From NCBI GenBank assembly GCA_013414765.1, contig CP058708.1, positions 4,211,553-4,275,552 on the forward strand: DNA of 64,000 bases. Direction: 5' to 3'. Below the pieces are notes generated by a model. That model had not been told where the DNA came from. It saw nothing but the letters and a program-made list of their open reading frames with translations, and did not search any database. This document shows positions 1 to 9,262 of the stretch, one piece after another. How positions within the stretch are numbered: position 1 is the stretch's first letter; every line of letters starts with the position of its first letter. The DNA comes from Candidatus Accumulibacter cognatus. GTDB lineage: Bacteria; Pseudomonadota; Gammaproteobacteria; Burkholderiales; Rhodocyclaceae. The translations under genes and the position numbers were made by a program.

Positions 1-1
1 C

Positions 2-868
2 CTGCCCCGCCTTTCGCCGCCGCGAGCAGTCGTCCTCGCGGTGTTGATATCGGCGTTGGTAACGATCATCAACCTGGCAGCCTGGACAGGTGTGCAGCTG
101 GTATTGCCGATGGCAGCCATTCTCCTGTTGGTGGCGATGCTGCTTGCCCTGCACCTGTTCTTCGGCTATTTTGTCGAGCATCGTGCCAAGCGGCGCTTGA
201 CGACGCTTTTCGGCCAGTACGTTCCGCCCGAACTGGTCGATGAGATGAGCCGTGACCCCGAGCATTACACCATGGAAGGACGAAGTGCCGAACTGACGGT
301 GCTGTTCGCGGATGTGCGAGGGTTCACGGCCCTTGCCGAGACCCTGCCACCGGACGAACTGGCGCAACTGATGAACGACTATCTGTCGGCGATGACCGAC
401 GTCATTCGTGCTTATCGGGGGACGCTCGACAAGTATATCGGTGATGCCGTCGTCGCTTTCTGGGGAGCGCCGCTGGCCGATCCACAGCACGCCAGGCATG
501 CCGTAGAGGCCGCTCTCGCGATGCAGGCGGCTCTGTCCGGCGTCAATCAGCATTTTGCCAGCCGTGGCTGGCCAGCGTTGCAGGTAGGCATTGGCATCAA
601 CACCGGCATGATGGTGGTGGGCGACATGGGTTCCCGCCACCGGCGTGCCTACACCGTGCTCGGTGATGCAGTTAACCTGGCCTCGCGTATTCAGGGGCTG
701 TCGGCACAGTATGCCGCAGGCGTGATTATCGGCGATGCAACGCGTCAGGCCCTTGGTACTTGGCGTTGCCGACAGCTCGGCCATGCTGTGGTACGCGGCC
801 GGTCGGCGCCGGTAGCCATTTTTGAGCCGCTGGTCGAGGCGCAGGCGATTGCCCGGCAGGGACCTTGA
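2..868 (+). CDS. Adenylate/guanylate cyclase, class III (5' partial)
   Basis: C-terminal part of a membrane-bound class III nucleotidyl cyclase, which would make cAMP or a related cyclic nucleotide. The frame is open to the left window edge, so the gene starts outside; the GTG at 41 is only the first internal candidate. Two hydrophobic stretches (about the first 55 visible residues) precede a short linker and the cyclase domain, which shows LFADVRGFT (first metal-binding Asp) and DKYIGDAVVAFWGAP. The TM-then-cyclase layout is typical of CHASE2-cyclase proteins, but the CHASE2 part is not visible. It ends 119 bp before a chemoreceptor gene on the same strand. Confidence 0.88.
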   Translation: MPRLSPPRAVVLAVLISALVTIINLAAWTGVQLVLPMAAILLLVAMLLALHLFFGYFVEHRAKRRLTTLFGQYVPPELVDEMSRDPEHYTMEGRSAELTVLFADVRGFTALAETLPPDELAQLMNDYLSAMTDVIRAYRGTLDKYIGDAVVAFWGAPLADPQHARHAVEAALAMQAALSGVNQHFASRGWPALQVGIGINTGMMVVGDMGSRHRRAYTVLGDAVNLASRIQGLSAQYAAGVIIGDATRQALGTWRCRQLGHAVVRGRSAPVAIFEPLVEAQAIARQGP

Positions 869-918
869 CCCGCAGGGTTCATGGCGGGCGGCTAGCCAGA
901 CCAGAATGGCCAAATCGC

Positions 919-945
919 TAAAGCCGTTGCCATTAGTGCCGTTGA
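919..945 (+). promoter_or_regulatory. Candidate sigma28 (FliA) promoter of the chemoreceptor gene
   Basis: TAAAGCCG (919-926), an 11-bp spacer and GCCGTTGA (938-945) resemble the FliA consensus TAAAGTTT-N11-GCCGATAA (5/8 and 6/8 matches, exact spacer). It lies 42 bp before the ATG of a chemoreceptor, a usual FliA-regulon member, and fliA itself is in this window. Not tested. Confidence 0.45.
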
Positions 946-987
946 CCTGTCAATGGAATTCCGGTCGGCGATGATGAAAGGACAAGG

Positions 988-2685
988 ATGAGCGGAGTCG
1001 CATGGAAAATCCGTGCCGCCATGCTGCTGCAGATCGCTGCCACAGCATTGGCTGGCTGGTTGGGCCATTCCGTATTCGGGGGAGGCCTCTACGGTTGGCT
1101 GGGCGCTTTGGTATTGCTGCTGCTACTGGCTGGACTGATCAGTCTGCTGGTCGAGAGAAATCTGCTTGGCCGTCTCGCTGCGCTGCGTGCGGTACTGGCG
1201 AAGATGTACCTCGATGGTGATCTGACCAGACGCGTACCCGTTGCGGGGCGGGACGAAATCGCAGCAGTGGCGATCGATTTCAACCGACTGATGGAGAGCT
1301 TCGCAACGATTGTCGGCAAAGTGCTGTTCAATTCCGCCGAAGTCAGCAGTGCCTCAAAAAGACTGCTCAGCGAGGCTGGCCGTGTCGCTTCAGGATCAAG
1401 ACAGCAACATGATGCCGCCTTGGCAACCGCCGGCGAAATTGCCGAGCTGACCATAAACATGAATCAGGTCAGTCAAAATGCCAGCGAGACTGCGGGCATT
1501 TCAGAGACGTCGAATCGTCTGTCGACCGAGGGAATGGCGATTGTGCGCAGTGCCTCGGCAGAGATGGAGCAGATTGCCGCTTCGGTGGCACAGTCGGCGA
1601 AAGTGGTATCCGCCCTGGGTGAGCGTTCGCAAGCGATCAGTGGCATCGTCCAGACGATTCGCGAGATTGCCGACCAGACCAATCTTCTGGCCCTCAACGC
1701 AGCCATCGAGGCGGCGCGTGCTGGTGAACAGGGGAGGGGGTTTGCGGTGGTTGCTGACGAGGTGCGCAAACTCGCCGAAAGGACATCGCAGGCCACCGGT
1801 GAGATCAGCCAGATGATCGCTGCGATTCAGGACGAAACGCAGTCGGCGATCAGCAGCATCGACACCGGCAGCGGACAGGCCCGCAATGGCGCTGAACTCG
1901 CCCGGCAGGCGTCCCGCTCGCTGGAGTGCATCAATCAAGGCGCGCGCGAAACGATGGAGAAAGTCGAAGCCATCGCTACCGCCGTCGTCCAGCAGAGTCG
2001 TACTGGGCAGGGGATTGCCGAGCATGTGCGCAGTATCCGGGAAATGGCCGAGACGAATAACGCAGCCACCGCCGAGACCTTGCGAGCCGTCGACCATGTC
2101 GATTGCCTGGCCGAAAACCTTCGCGAGATCGGACATGTCTTCAAGCTCGGCAGTGCCGGCGAGCAGGCCGTCGCCACGCATGCCAGGATGCCGGCGATTG
2201 TCCAGGAGGCGGCGCGGCTGGCCAGCGAAATCCTCGAGAAAGCTCTGGATGCGGGCAGGATCAGGGTCGAGGATTTGTTCGATGATCGTTACCAGCCAAT
2301 CGCGAATACCCGGCCGCAAAAGTTCAAGACCCGTTTCGACGACTTCACCGATCAGGCCATGGTGCCGCTGCAGGAGGGTTTGCTGACCCAGCACAACTGG
2401 CTGATCTATGCGATCTGTTGCGACCGAAACAGCTATGTGCCAACGCACAACCGAAGGTTTTCGCAACCGCTGAGCGGTGATGAGAAGGTCGATTTCGTGA
2501 ACAACCGGACCAAACGAATCTTCGATGATCCGGTCGGCAAGCGCTGCGGCAGTCACCAACAACCTTTTCTCCTGCAGACTTACCGGCGTGATACCGGCGA
2601 ACTGATGCACGACATCTCGGCGCCGATTTACGTCAAGGGCCGGCACTGGGGCGGCTTCCGGATTGGCTACAAGACCGAGGTTTGA
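988..2685 (+). CDS. Methyl-accepting chemotaxis protein with C-terminal sensory extension
   Basis: Chemoreceptor of 565 aa. A short N-terminal membrane region (about residues 8-55) has almost no periplasmic loop, so sensing is probably not periplasmic. A HAMP-like segment follows (about 55-105), then the signalling coiled coil with the conserved tip around residues 225-255 ([17 protein letters not shown]). After the coiled coil there are about 165 further residues (400-565) with conserved aromatics and Cys ([25 protein letters not shown]), resembling the PAS/Cache-like C-terminal sensory module of some betaproteobacterial receptors. Start ATG 988 follows AAAGGACAAGG. A sigma28-like promoter lies upstream and cheV-cheA genes follow. 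Confidence 0.9.
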   Translation: MSGVAWKIRAAMLLQIAATALAGWLGHSVFGGGLYGWLGALVLLLLLAGLISLLVERNLLGRLAALRAVLAKMYLDGDLTRRVPVAGRDEIAAVAIDFNRLMESFATIVGKVLFNSAEVSSASKRLLSEAGRVASGSRQQHDAALATAGEIAELTINMNQVSQNASETAGISETSNRLSTEGMAIVRSASAEMEQIAASVAQSAKVVSALGERSQAISGIVQTIREIADQTNLLALNAAIEAARAGEQGRGFAVVADEVRKLAERTSQATGEISQMIAAIQDETQSAISSIDTGSGQARNGAELARQASRSLECINQGARETMEKVEAIATAVVQQSRTGQGIAEHVRSIREMAETNNAATAETLRAVDHVDCLAENLREIGHVFKLGSAGEQAVATHARMPAIVQEAARLASEILEKALDAGRIRVEDLFDDRYQPIANTRPQKFKTRFDDFTDQAMVPLQEGLLTQHNWLIYAICCDRNSYVPTHNRRFSQPLSGDEKVDFVNNRTKRIFDDPVGKRCGSHQQPFLLQTYRRDTGELMHDISAPIYVKGRHWGGFRIGYKTEV

Positions 2686-2788
2686 TCCGGTTTGGGACTT
2701 TTGCAGTGGGCAGGCATGACGTGGTAGCGCTTATTGGATTAAGATGTTCGTGATCATGCGTGCTGTGCTTTACGTGAGGGAATGAGGA

Positions 2789-3757
2789 ATGTCCGATCTG
2801 CTGAAAAACATCGATGCCCGCACCAAACTGGCCGGGACCAACAAGCTGGAGATCCTGTTGTTCTCGCTCGGCACCGATGCGCGCACTGGACGACGTGAAA
2901 CCTTCGGCATCAATGTCTTCAAGGTGCGTGAGGTGATGCGGACGCCGCCGATCACTTCAGCACCGGAAATGCCCTCTTCTGTCGAGGGGATGGTGAGTTT
3001 GCGGGGGGCACTGGTGCCGGTCGTCGATCTTGCCCGTTATGCCCGTATCGATACGGAGACGCCACGCTCGATCATGATCGTCACCGAATACGCAGGTCAT
3101 ACCCAGGGCTTTCTTGTCGAGGGGGTGGATACCATTCTTCGCCTCGACTGGAGCCAGATGCGGGTGCCGCCAGCGATGCTCACGGCCGAGATGGGTGGCC
3201 TGGTGACGGCGGTCACCGAATTGCCGGACGGTCGTCTGGTGATGATGATGGATGTCGAGAAAGTGCTCTCGGAAACGACCAACTACGACGACGACATCGT
3301 TTACCGCAATATCAAGCCGATCGACAATGCCACGCTCACGGTATTCTTTGCCGATGATTCGGCGGTGGCACGCAAGCAGATTCAGCGGACTCTCGAAGCG
3401 ATGGGTGTGAAATTCATCTCCGCGATCAATGGTCGAGAAGCCTGGGACGAACTGGAGAAAATGGCGGACTACGCGCAGGCCTCCGGCCAGCAGGTGACCG
3501 ACCTGATCAGCCTGGTATTGACCGATATCGAGATGCCCGAAATGGATGGTTACATCCTGACCAAGAAGATCAAGTCCGATCCACGGTTCGTTGGTGTGCC
3601 GGTGATCATGCATTCCTCGCTATCCGGAATGTCAAACCAGCAACTGGGCAGATCCGTTGGCGTCGATGAGTATGTGCCGAAATTGGAACCACAGCGCTTG
3701 TCGGAAACTTTGGCACGCAGGTTGCAAGATGCTCGTCCGGTAGTGCAGCTAAACTGA
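2789..3757 (+). CDS. cheV: Chemotaxis coupling protein CheV (CheW-receiver fusion), first copy
   Basis: Protein of 322 aa with an N-terminal CheW-like domain (about 25-165) that couples receptors to CheA, and a C-terminal receiver domain (about 183-315) with acidic pair FFADDS and predicted phospho-acceptor Asp246 (LVLTDIEMP). CheV proteins scaffold receptor arrays and may act as phosphate sinks. A second cheV starts 29 bp downstream. The two are clearly paralogous (shared starts such as NIDARTKLAGTNK / SVDARTRLAGSNR). No separate cheW is visible in the window. Confidence 0.93.
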   Translation: MSDLLKNIDARTKLAGTNKLEILLFSLGTDARTGRRETFGINVFKVREVMRTPPITSAPEMPSSVEGMVSLRGALVPVVDLARYARIDTETPRSIMIVTEYAGHTQGFLVEGVDTILRLDWSQMRVPPAMLTAEMGGLVTAVTELPDGRLVMMMDVEKVLSETTNYDDDIVYRNIKPIDNATLTVFFADDSAVARKQIQRTLEAMGVKFISAINGREAWDELEKMADYAQASGQQVTDLISLVLTDIEMPEMDGYILTKKIKSDPRFVGVPVIMHSSLSGMSNQQLGRSVGVDEYVPKLEPQRLSETLARRLQDARPVVQLN

Positions 3758-3786
3758 GACTGAGCGATCTTTCTGGAGCGATACAA

Positions 3787-4725
3787 ATGGATTTGGCGGA
3801 TAGGAAGAACCTGCTGGAGAGCGTTGACGCACGCACCCGGCTAGCCGGTTCCAACAGAATGGAGATCCTGTTGTTCTCCCTGGGGACGCGTGAGACTTTC
3901 GGGATCAACGTTTTCAAGGTGCGGGAAGTTGGGCGGACGCCGCACATTACCAAGACACCGAACATGCCGCGTGGGGTCGAAGGCCTGATCTCCCTGCGCG
4001 GCAACGTCATCCCGGTGCTGTCGCTGATCTCCTTTCTTGAGTACGAGGGCCAGCCTCGCGAGTATGGCAAGACCATGATGGTTGCCGAGTATTCCAAGAG
4101 GACACTGGGTTTCCTGGTCCATGAGGTGGATCGGATCATTCGTGTGGACTGGGAGAAGGTCAAGGCTCCCGAGAGCGTACTGTCGAGCAATCAGGGACTG
4201 ATTACCGCGGTGACCGAACTCGATGACGGTAAGTTGGTGTCCATTCTCGACGTCGAACAGATTCTTGCCAACGCTTTTGGCGAGGCGATCATCGTCGATA
4301 TCCCGCCAGCGAATGTTGATCAGGATGTCTGCATGTTTTTTGCTGATGATTCGCTGGTTGCCCGACGCAAGATCGTCGAGGTTCTCGACAAGCTTGGCGT
4401 CAAGCACAAGCATGCGACCAATGGTGCCGAAGCCTGGAGCCGACTGCAGGGGATTGCCGCACACGCGACACAAACGGGCCGGAGCGTTCGCGACGAGCTC
4501 CGCCTGATCCTGGTCGATGCCGAAATGCCCGAGATGGACGGCTACGTCCTCACCAAGAACATCAAGGGAGACCTACGTTTCACGGGTATCCCGGTGGTCA
4601 TGCATTCATCGCTGTCGTCGCAGGCCAATCACGCGATGGGCAAGGCCGTGGGGGTGGACGCCTACGTCGGCAAGTTCGACGCCGAGATCCTTGCCGATAC
4701 CCTGCGCCCGTTGCTCGAGCGCTGA
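3787..4725 (+). CDS. cheV: Chemotaxis coupling protein CheV, second copy
   Basis: Paralogue of the preceding gene, 312 aa, with the same CheW-like plus receiver architecture. Acidic pair FFADDS and predicted phospho-acceptor Asp244 (LILVDAEMP) are intact. The CheW part lacks a short insertion (TDARTGRR in copy one), which accounts for much of the length difference. Start ATG 3787 lies 29 bp after the first cheV stop; cheY follows after 32 bp. Retention of two intact receivers suggests both copies are used, perhaps with different receptors. Confidence 0.93.
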   Translation: MDLADRKNLLESVDARTRLAGSNRMEILLFSLGTRETFGINVFKVREVGRTPHITKTPNMPRGVEGLISLRGNVIPVLSLISFLEYEGQPREYGKTMMVAEYSKRTLGFLVHEVDRIIRVDWEKVKAPESVLSSNQGLITAVTELDDGKLVSILDVEQILANAFGEAIIVDIPPANVDQDVCMFFADDSLVARRKIVEVLDKLGVKHKHATNGAEAWSRLQGIAAHATQTGRSVRDELRLILVDAEMPEMDGYVLTKNIKGDLRFTGIPVVMHSSLSSQANHAMGKAVGVDAYVGKFDAEILADTLRPLLER

Positions 4726-4757
4726 GCAATCAGAAAGAAGTAACCTGGAGTTAAAGT

Positions 4758-5147
4758 ATGGCTGATCCGAAGATGAAAATTCTGGTGGTGGATGATTTTT
4801 CGACGATGAGACGCATCGTCAGAAATCTTCTCAAGGAATTGGGTTTCTCGAACGTAGACGAAGCAGAAGACGGTGCGGTGGCATTGCAGAGGCTGCAGAA
4901 TGGCGACTTCGAGTTTGTCGTCACCGACTGGAACATGCCCAACATGGATGGCCTGCAACTCCTCAAGTCGATTCGCAGCGCGCCAGCGCTCAAGCATCTG
5001 CCGGTACTGATGATCACCGCCGAGGCGAAGAAGGAAAACATCATCGCGGCTGCGCAGGCGGGGGCAAGCGGCTATATCGTCAAGCCTTTCACCGCCGCTA
5101 CGCTGGCCGAGAAACTGCAGAAAATCTTTGACAAAATGGGTGGCTGA
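4758..5147 (+). CDS. cheY: Chemotaxis response regulator CheY
   Basis: Single-domain receiver of 129 aa, the diffusible regulator that binds FliM at the flagellar switch when phosphorylated by CheA. All key residues fall at the E. coli CheY numbers: Asp12, Asp13, phospho-acceptor Asp57 (VVTDWNMPN), Thr87 and Lys109 (VKPF). A purine-rich AGTTAAAGT precedes the ATG. The stop is followed directly by the cheZ ATG at 5149, so the two are probably translationally coupled. Confidence 0.97.
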   Translation: MADPKMKILVVDDFSTMRRIVRNLLKELGFSNVDEAEDGAVALQRLQNGDFEFVVTDWNMPNMDGLQLLKSIRSAPALKHLPVLMITAEAKKENIIAAAQAGASGYIVKPFTAATLAEKLQKIFDKMGG

Positions 5148-5148
5148 G

Positions 5149-6027
5149 ATGAGCGACGCGGATAGGTCTGGAGACTCGAGAGAACTCGAAGCGCTGTTCG
5201 ACAGCATTGCGGCCGGAGTAGCAGCGGACGCAACGCCAGCGCCGCCAGCATCTCGGGGGCCATCGTTGATGCAGCAGTTACGCGAGGGCGATGGGGCAGA
5301 TGACAGCGACGAGTTGCAGCTCCTCTTCGACTCGGTCGTCGCAGCGCAGAGCGCGGCAGCGGTCACTCCTAAAGCGGGAGGTACTCCTGAAGCGGCGGGC
5401 AGTGGTGAACGGTGGCAAGGTCAGGACCGGGTGTTTCAGCGCATCGGTCAGATGGCCCGGCAGTTGCACGACTCGCTTGGGGAACTGGGTTACCACGAAC
5501 TCATCGAGAATGCCGTCGCCGCCATCCCTGACACCAGAGACCGCCTCAACTATGTCGTCAACCTGACCGAGCAGGCCGCTTGCCGGGTGTTGAATGCGAC
5601 CGATTTGGCAAACCCCCTGCAGGAGGAACTCGAGACCGCTTCGGCCACGTTGGCGACGAAATGGGATGCTCTCTTTGCCAATCGCATGGGTGTCGAGGAG
5701 TTCAAGCGTCTGGCCGAGGAGACGCGTTCCTTCCTCAAGCAGGGACTGCCTCAGAAAACCGGGGCCACGAAAGCGCAACTACTCGAGATCATGATGGCGC
5801 AGGATTTCCAGGATCTGACCGGCCAGGTGATCAAGAAGATCATCAATGTGGCGCAGGAACTCGAGTCGCAGCTGATGGGGGTACTCATCGACACTCTGCC
5901 CGGCGAGCGTCGTACCGATTCGGTAATGAGCCTACTCAACGGGCCGGTGATCAATGCCGAAGGGCGCGGTGACGTGGTGGCTACACAGCAACAGGTTGAT
6001 GACCTGCTCGGCAGCCTGGGATTCTAG
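5149..6027 (+). CDS. cheZ: Protein phosphatase CheZ
   Basis: CheZ dephosphorylates CheY-P. At 292 aa it is longer than E. coli CheZ (214 aa), mainly through an N-terminal region of about 95 residues that carries two acidic, similar segments (ELEALFDSI and ELQLLFDSV). The catalytic helix motif AQDFQDLTGQ is at about 217-226, and the C-terminal CheY-binding peptide ends VDDLLGSLGF. ATG 5149 is chosen over the in-frame ATG at 5128, which lies inside cheY; it overlaps nothing and begins 1 bp after the cheY stop. Confidence 0.94.
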   Translation: MSDADRSGDSRELEALFDSIAAGVAADATPAPPASRGPSLMQQLREGDGADDSDELQLLFDSVVAAQSAAAVTPKAGGTPEAAGSGERWQGQDRVFQRIGQMARQLHDSLGELGYHELIENAVAAIPDTRDRLNYVVNLTEQAACRVLNATDLANPLQEELETASATLATKWDALFANRMGVEEFKRLAEETRSFLKQGLPQKTGATKAQLLEIMMAQDFQDLTGQVIKKIINVAQELESQLMGVLIDTLPGERRTDSVMSLLNGPVINAEGRGDVVATQQQVDDLLGSLGF

Positions 6028-6037
6028 GAGGTTCAGG

Positions 6038-7948
6038 ATGAGTGATTTTGCCGGGATGGAAGACCTTCTGCAGGATTTCCTGCAGGAGGCTGGAGACCTG
6101 CTGTCGGATGTCGACAACAAACTCGTCGATCTGGAGCGGAGCCCGGACGATCGTCGTTTGCTCAATGACATTTTCCGTGGGTTTCACACCATCAAGGGCG
6201 GCGCAGGTTTTCTCAATGCCACCGAACTGGTTACCCTCTGCCACTTGACCGAAAGCCTGTTCGACAAGCTCAGAAACGCTGAAATAAGGCTTACTGCCGG
6301 TCTGATGGATACCATCATGGCAGCGACCCAGAGTGTGCGCCATATGTTTGGCGAGATCGCCCAGGGTACGCAACCACATGCGGCTCCCGGCGAGGTCAGC
6401 GTCGCGCTGCGGGCCATTCTCGAAGGGCGTGTCGAAAGCCAGGCCGACACCGGGATGGCCGCTCCTGTCACTGTTGCAGACGAAGGTCCGGACTGGCACG
6501 CTCTGCACGCGGCCGTGAGTGGGCAGGATGTCGCGCTACCGGCAGTGGCCGCACGAAGCACGCCTGCCGCGGCGGCGAATGCGGCCGCGGCCGCGAATGC
6601 TGCAGTGGATCTTTCCAAGCTGAAACCGCATTTCCCGCCGGAAGGGCGCCGCAGTACCGACAAACCTGGCGCTGCGGTGAGCGGCGCTCCTTCCGGTCGC
6701 CGTGCCGACGAGCGGGCAGCTGCTCGCGAAGCGACCATTCGGGTCGATACCACACGCCTGGATCAGGTACTCAACCTGTCTGGCGAGATTGGTCTGACGA
6801 AGAACCGCCTGACCAGTCTGCGCGCTGATATCCTTGCCGGCAGAACCGATTCGGAAACCCTGCAGGCCCTCGATCAGGCAGTCAGCCAGCTTGATCTTCT
6901 GGTTTCGGATTTGCAGAACTCGGTGATGAAGACGCGGATGCAGCCGATCGGCCGGTTGTTCCAGAAGTACCCGCGGATTGCCCGCGACCTGGCGAGGCAG
7001 TTGGGCAAGGACGTCGAGCTGGCACTGATTGGCGAAGAAACCGAAGTCGATAAAACGATGATCGAGGATCTGGCCGATCCGCTCATTCATCTGATTCGCA
7101 ATGCTGTCGATCATGGCGTCGAGGGACCTGAGGAACGTCTTCTGGCCGGCAAGCCAGCGAAAAGCGTGGTCCGTCTCGAAGCGCGTCAGGAGGGCGATCA
7201 CATCGTCCTGATCATCGCCGATGACGGGCACGGGATCAGTCCTGAACGGATCAGGGCCAAAGCGGTCGAGAAGAACATCATCAGCGAAGAGGAGGCCAAC
7301 ACGCTCGATGACCGGCAAAGCCTGAACCTGATTTTCCTGCCCGGCTTCTCGACGATGGCGCAGGCATCGGCAGTATCCGGCCGCGGTGTCGGGATGGATG
7401 TGGTCAAGACCAACATCCAGAAACTCAATGGATCGATCGAGATCCGCTCCGAGCCTGGCAAGGGTTCGGTGTTCATCATTTCACTGCCGCTGACGCTGGC
7501 GATCCTTCCCGTTCTGCTCGTCCTGCTCGGTGATCAACCCTTTGCGCTGCCGTTATCGATGGTCAGAGAAATTCTGCCGATCGATCACCAGCGGATGCAG
7601 GAAGTGGGTGGCAAGGAAACCCTGGTGGTGCGTGGCGAAATCCTGCCGGTGATCGCGCTCTCGCGTCTGCTTGGCTGGCCACAGCTGCGGCAGCCTGAGT
7701 ACGGCGTGTTGATGCAGACTGCAGAGCGCAGTTTCATTCTGGCGGTGGACAACTTTGCTGGCCGGGATGACGCGGTGATCAAGGCGCTGGACGACTTCCG
7801 TCCACGCGGTGTTGCCGGCGTAACGACGCTCTCGAATGGTCAGATCGTTCTGATCCTGGACATGAAAGAACTGCTCGCCGATCTGGGCACGCAAGCCGAC
7901 CGCGACCTACGGAGCACGCCGGCGCGGGCTCTGGAGTTTTTCGCCTAG
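6038..7948 (+). CDS. cheA: Chemotaxis histidine kinase CheA
   Basis: CheA of 636 aa. The N-terminal HPt domain has phospho-acceptor His50 in HTIKGGAG. A long Ala/Pro-rich linker without an obvious P2 domain leads to the dimerisation helices (LSGEIGLTKNRL), the kinase core (LIRNAVDHG, DDGHGIS, GRGVGMDVVK) and a C-terminal CheW-like domain. Start ATG 6038 is preceded by a strong AGGAGG at 6026-6031 that overlaps the cheZ stop; the longer in-frame ATG at 5954 lies inside cheZ and is rejected. A hairpin terminator follows, so this probably ends the che transcription unit. Confidence 0.96.
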   Translation: MSDFAGMEDLLQDFLQEAGDLLSDVDNKLVDLERSPDDRRLLNDIFRGFHTIKGGAGFLNATELVTLCHLTESLFDKLRNAEIRLTAGLMDTIMAATQSVRHMFGEIAQGTQPHAAPGEVSVALRAILEGRVESQADTGMAAPVTVADEGPDWHALHAAVSGQDVALPAVAARSTPAAAANAAAAANAAVDLSKLKPHFPPEGRRSTDKPGAAVSGAPSGRRADERAAAREATIRVDTTRLDQVLNLSGEIGLTKNRLTSLRADILAGRTDSETLQALDQAVSQLDLLVSDLQNSVMKTRMQPIGRLFQKYPRIARDLARQLGKDVELALIGEETEVDKTMIEDLADPLIHLIRNAVDHGVEGPEERLLAGKPAKSVVRLEARQEGDHIVLIIADDGHGISPERIRAKAVEKNIISEEEANTLDDRQSLNLIFLPGFSTMAQASAVSGRGVGMDVVKTNIQKLNGSIEIRSEPGKGSVFIISLPLTLAILPVLLVLLGDQPFALPLSMVREILPIDHQRMQEVGGKETLVVRGEILPVIALSRLLGWPQLRQPEYGVLMQTAERSFILAVDNFAGRDDAVIKALDDFRPRGVAGVTTLSNGQIVLILDMKELLADLGTQADRDLRSTPARALEFFA

Positions 7949-7971
7949 ACACCGAGGGGAACTTGGCTGGC

Positions 7972-8002
7972 ACGGGGGCTGTGGCCCCCGTTTAGTTTTG
8001 TG
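7972..8002 (+). terminator. Rho-independent terminator after cheA
   Basis: Perfect 8-bp stem ACGGGGGC / GCCCCCGT with a TGTG loop (7972-7991), followed by a T-rich TTAGTTTTGT tail. It separates the che genes from the flagellar block. Confidence 0.75.
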
Positions 8003-8090
8003 TCTCCGCGACAACTGTTGTTCCTGCGCAACTATCTGGGAATTGGTCTAAATAAGCGCGCTTCCTGATCTCTTGTAACCTCGGTTTTTT

Positions 8091-8096
8091 TATAAT
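8091..8096 (+). promoter_or_regulatory. Candidate -10 element upstream of flhB
   Basis: A perfect TATAAT preceded by a T-run, 26 bp before the flhB ATG. No convincing -35 hexamer is at the standard distance, so an activator or extended contacts would be needed. It is the only promoter-like signal between the cheA terminator and flhB. Confidence 0.35.
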
Positions 8097-8122
8097 AGCC
8101 CGGAGTAAACAGGAAGATCCGA

Positions 8123-9262
8123 ATGGCTGAGGAAAGCGACCTCGAAAAAACAGAACCGGCGTCAGCAAGACGTCTGGAACAGGCGCGCGAGGAGGGTCAG
8201 GTCCCTCGGTCGCGCGAGGTTGGCGCGTTCGTGATCTTGATCGTCGCCGCGACTGCATTCTGGCTGATGGGTCCCTGGGTAATGCAACGCCTGGCGGAAA
8301 TTTTCCGACGTGGTATGTGGGTCGACTCACGCCTGGCACGCGAGCCGACGATGATGCTGGTTCGCCTGGCAGAGATCTCGCTCGATGCCTTGCTGATTTT
8401 TGTCCCATTGTTTGCCGCGCTGGTCGCAGCAACCCTGCTGTCGCCTTTTTTTCTCGGTAGCTGGAATTTCTCCATGAAGGCACTGCAACCTGAGCTGAGC
8501 CGTCTCGACCCGCTCAAGGGCATGGCTCGCCTAGTGTCCTGGTCCGGACTGGTGGAACTGGTCAAGGCCGTGGCCAAAGCTTCACTGCTTGGCGGCGTTG
8601 CGGTGTGGATTCTGTGGAGTGAGCGTGGCGATCTCCTGGCGATGTTTGCGCAGTCGCTTCCCGTTAGTCTGTCGAGCGCCGGCCACTTGCTCACCTTCAG
8701 CTTTTTCGCGATCGTTGCAGCGATGTTGCTAATTGTTGTGGTCGACGTGCCATTCCAGATCTGGCAGCATCACGACAAACTCAAGATGACTCGCGAGGAA
8801 CTCAAGCAGGAAGGCAAAGAACTCGAGGGTAACCCCGAGGTGAAGGGTCGTATTCGCCAATTGCAGCGAGAGGCGGCGCGCAAGCGGATGATGGCCGCCG
8901 TCCCGGCGGCTGACGTGATCGTGACCAACCCGACCCATTATGCGGTCGCGCTGGCCTACAAGAGCGGCATGGTCGCACCGAAAGTGCTGGCCAAGGGGGT
9001 GGGTGAGATCGCCCTCAAAATCCGTCAGGTTGGCGCCGAGAATTCGGTACCGATCATTGAGGCGGCACCCTTGGCGCGCGCGCTCTACCGCCATGTCGAT
9101 CTCGATCAGGAGATCCCGGCAACACTTTACGCGGCGGTCGCCGAGGTGCTAGCCTATATCTATCAGTTGAGCAACTGGCGTCAGACCGGCGGTAACTATC
9201 CGATGCCAACGCTGGCGATGACGGTTCCTGACGAACTCATCGGAGAAACGGCAAATGGCTGA
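8123..9262 (+). CDS. flhB: Flagellar export apparatus protein FlhB
   Basis: Inner-membrane gate protein of the flagellar type III secretion system that switches substrate specificity from hook to filament subunits. The 379-aa protein has a charged N-terminus, four predicted membrane segments and a cytoplasmic domain with the autocleavage site NPTH, where Asn is residue 269 as in Salmonella. Start ATG 8123 follows AGGAAG. The end overlaps flhA by 8 bp, indicating coupled translation. Confidence 0.97.
   Translation: MAEESDLEKTEPASARRLEQAREEGQVPRSREVGAFVILIVAATAFWLMGPWVMQRLAEIFRRGMWVDSRLAREPTMMLVRLAEISLDALLIFVPLFAALVAATLLSPFFLGSWNFSMKALQPELSRLDPLKGMARLVSWSGLVELVKAVAKASLLGGVAVWILWSERGDLLAMFAQSLPVSLSSAGHLLTFSFFAIVAAMLLIVVVDVPFQIWQHHDKLKMTREELKQEGKELEGNPEVKGRIRQLQREAARKRMMAAVPAADVIVTNPTHYAVALAYKSGMVAPKVLAKGVGEIALKIRQVGAENSVPIIEAAPLARALYRHVDLDQEIPATLYAAVAEVLAYIYQLSNWRQTGGNYPMPTLAMTVPDELIGETANG

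Noticed and set aside
1501-2646. A 381-codon open frame antisense to the chemoreceptor gene
   Set aside because: It mirrors the codon bias of a GC-rich gene and has no family similarity; the sense frame has all receptor motifs.
2957-3613. A 218-codon antisense frame over the first cheV, and a similar one over the second (3841-4473)
   Set aside because: Shadow frames; both follow the conserved sense coding of the paralogues rather than independent genes.
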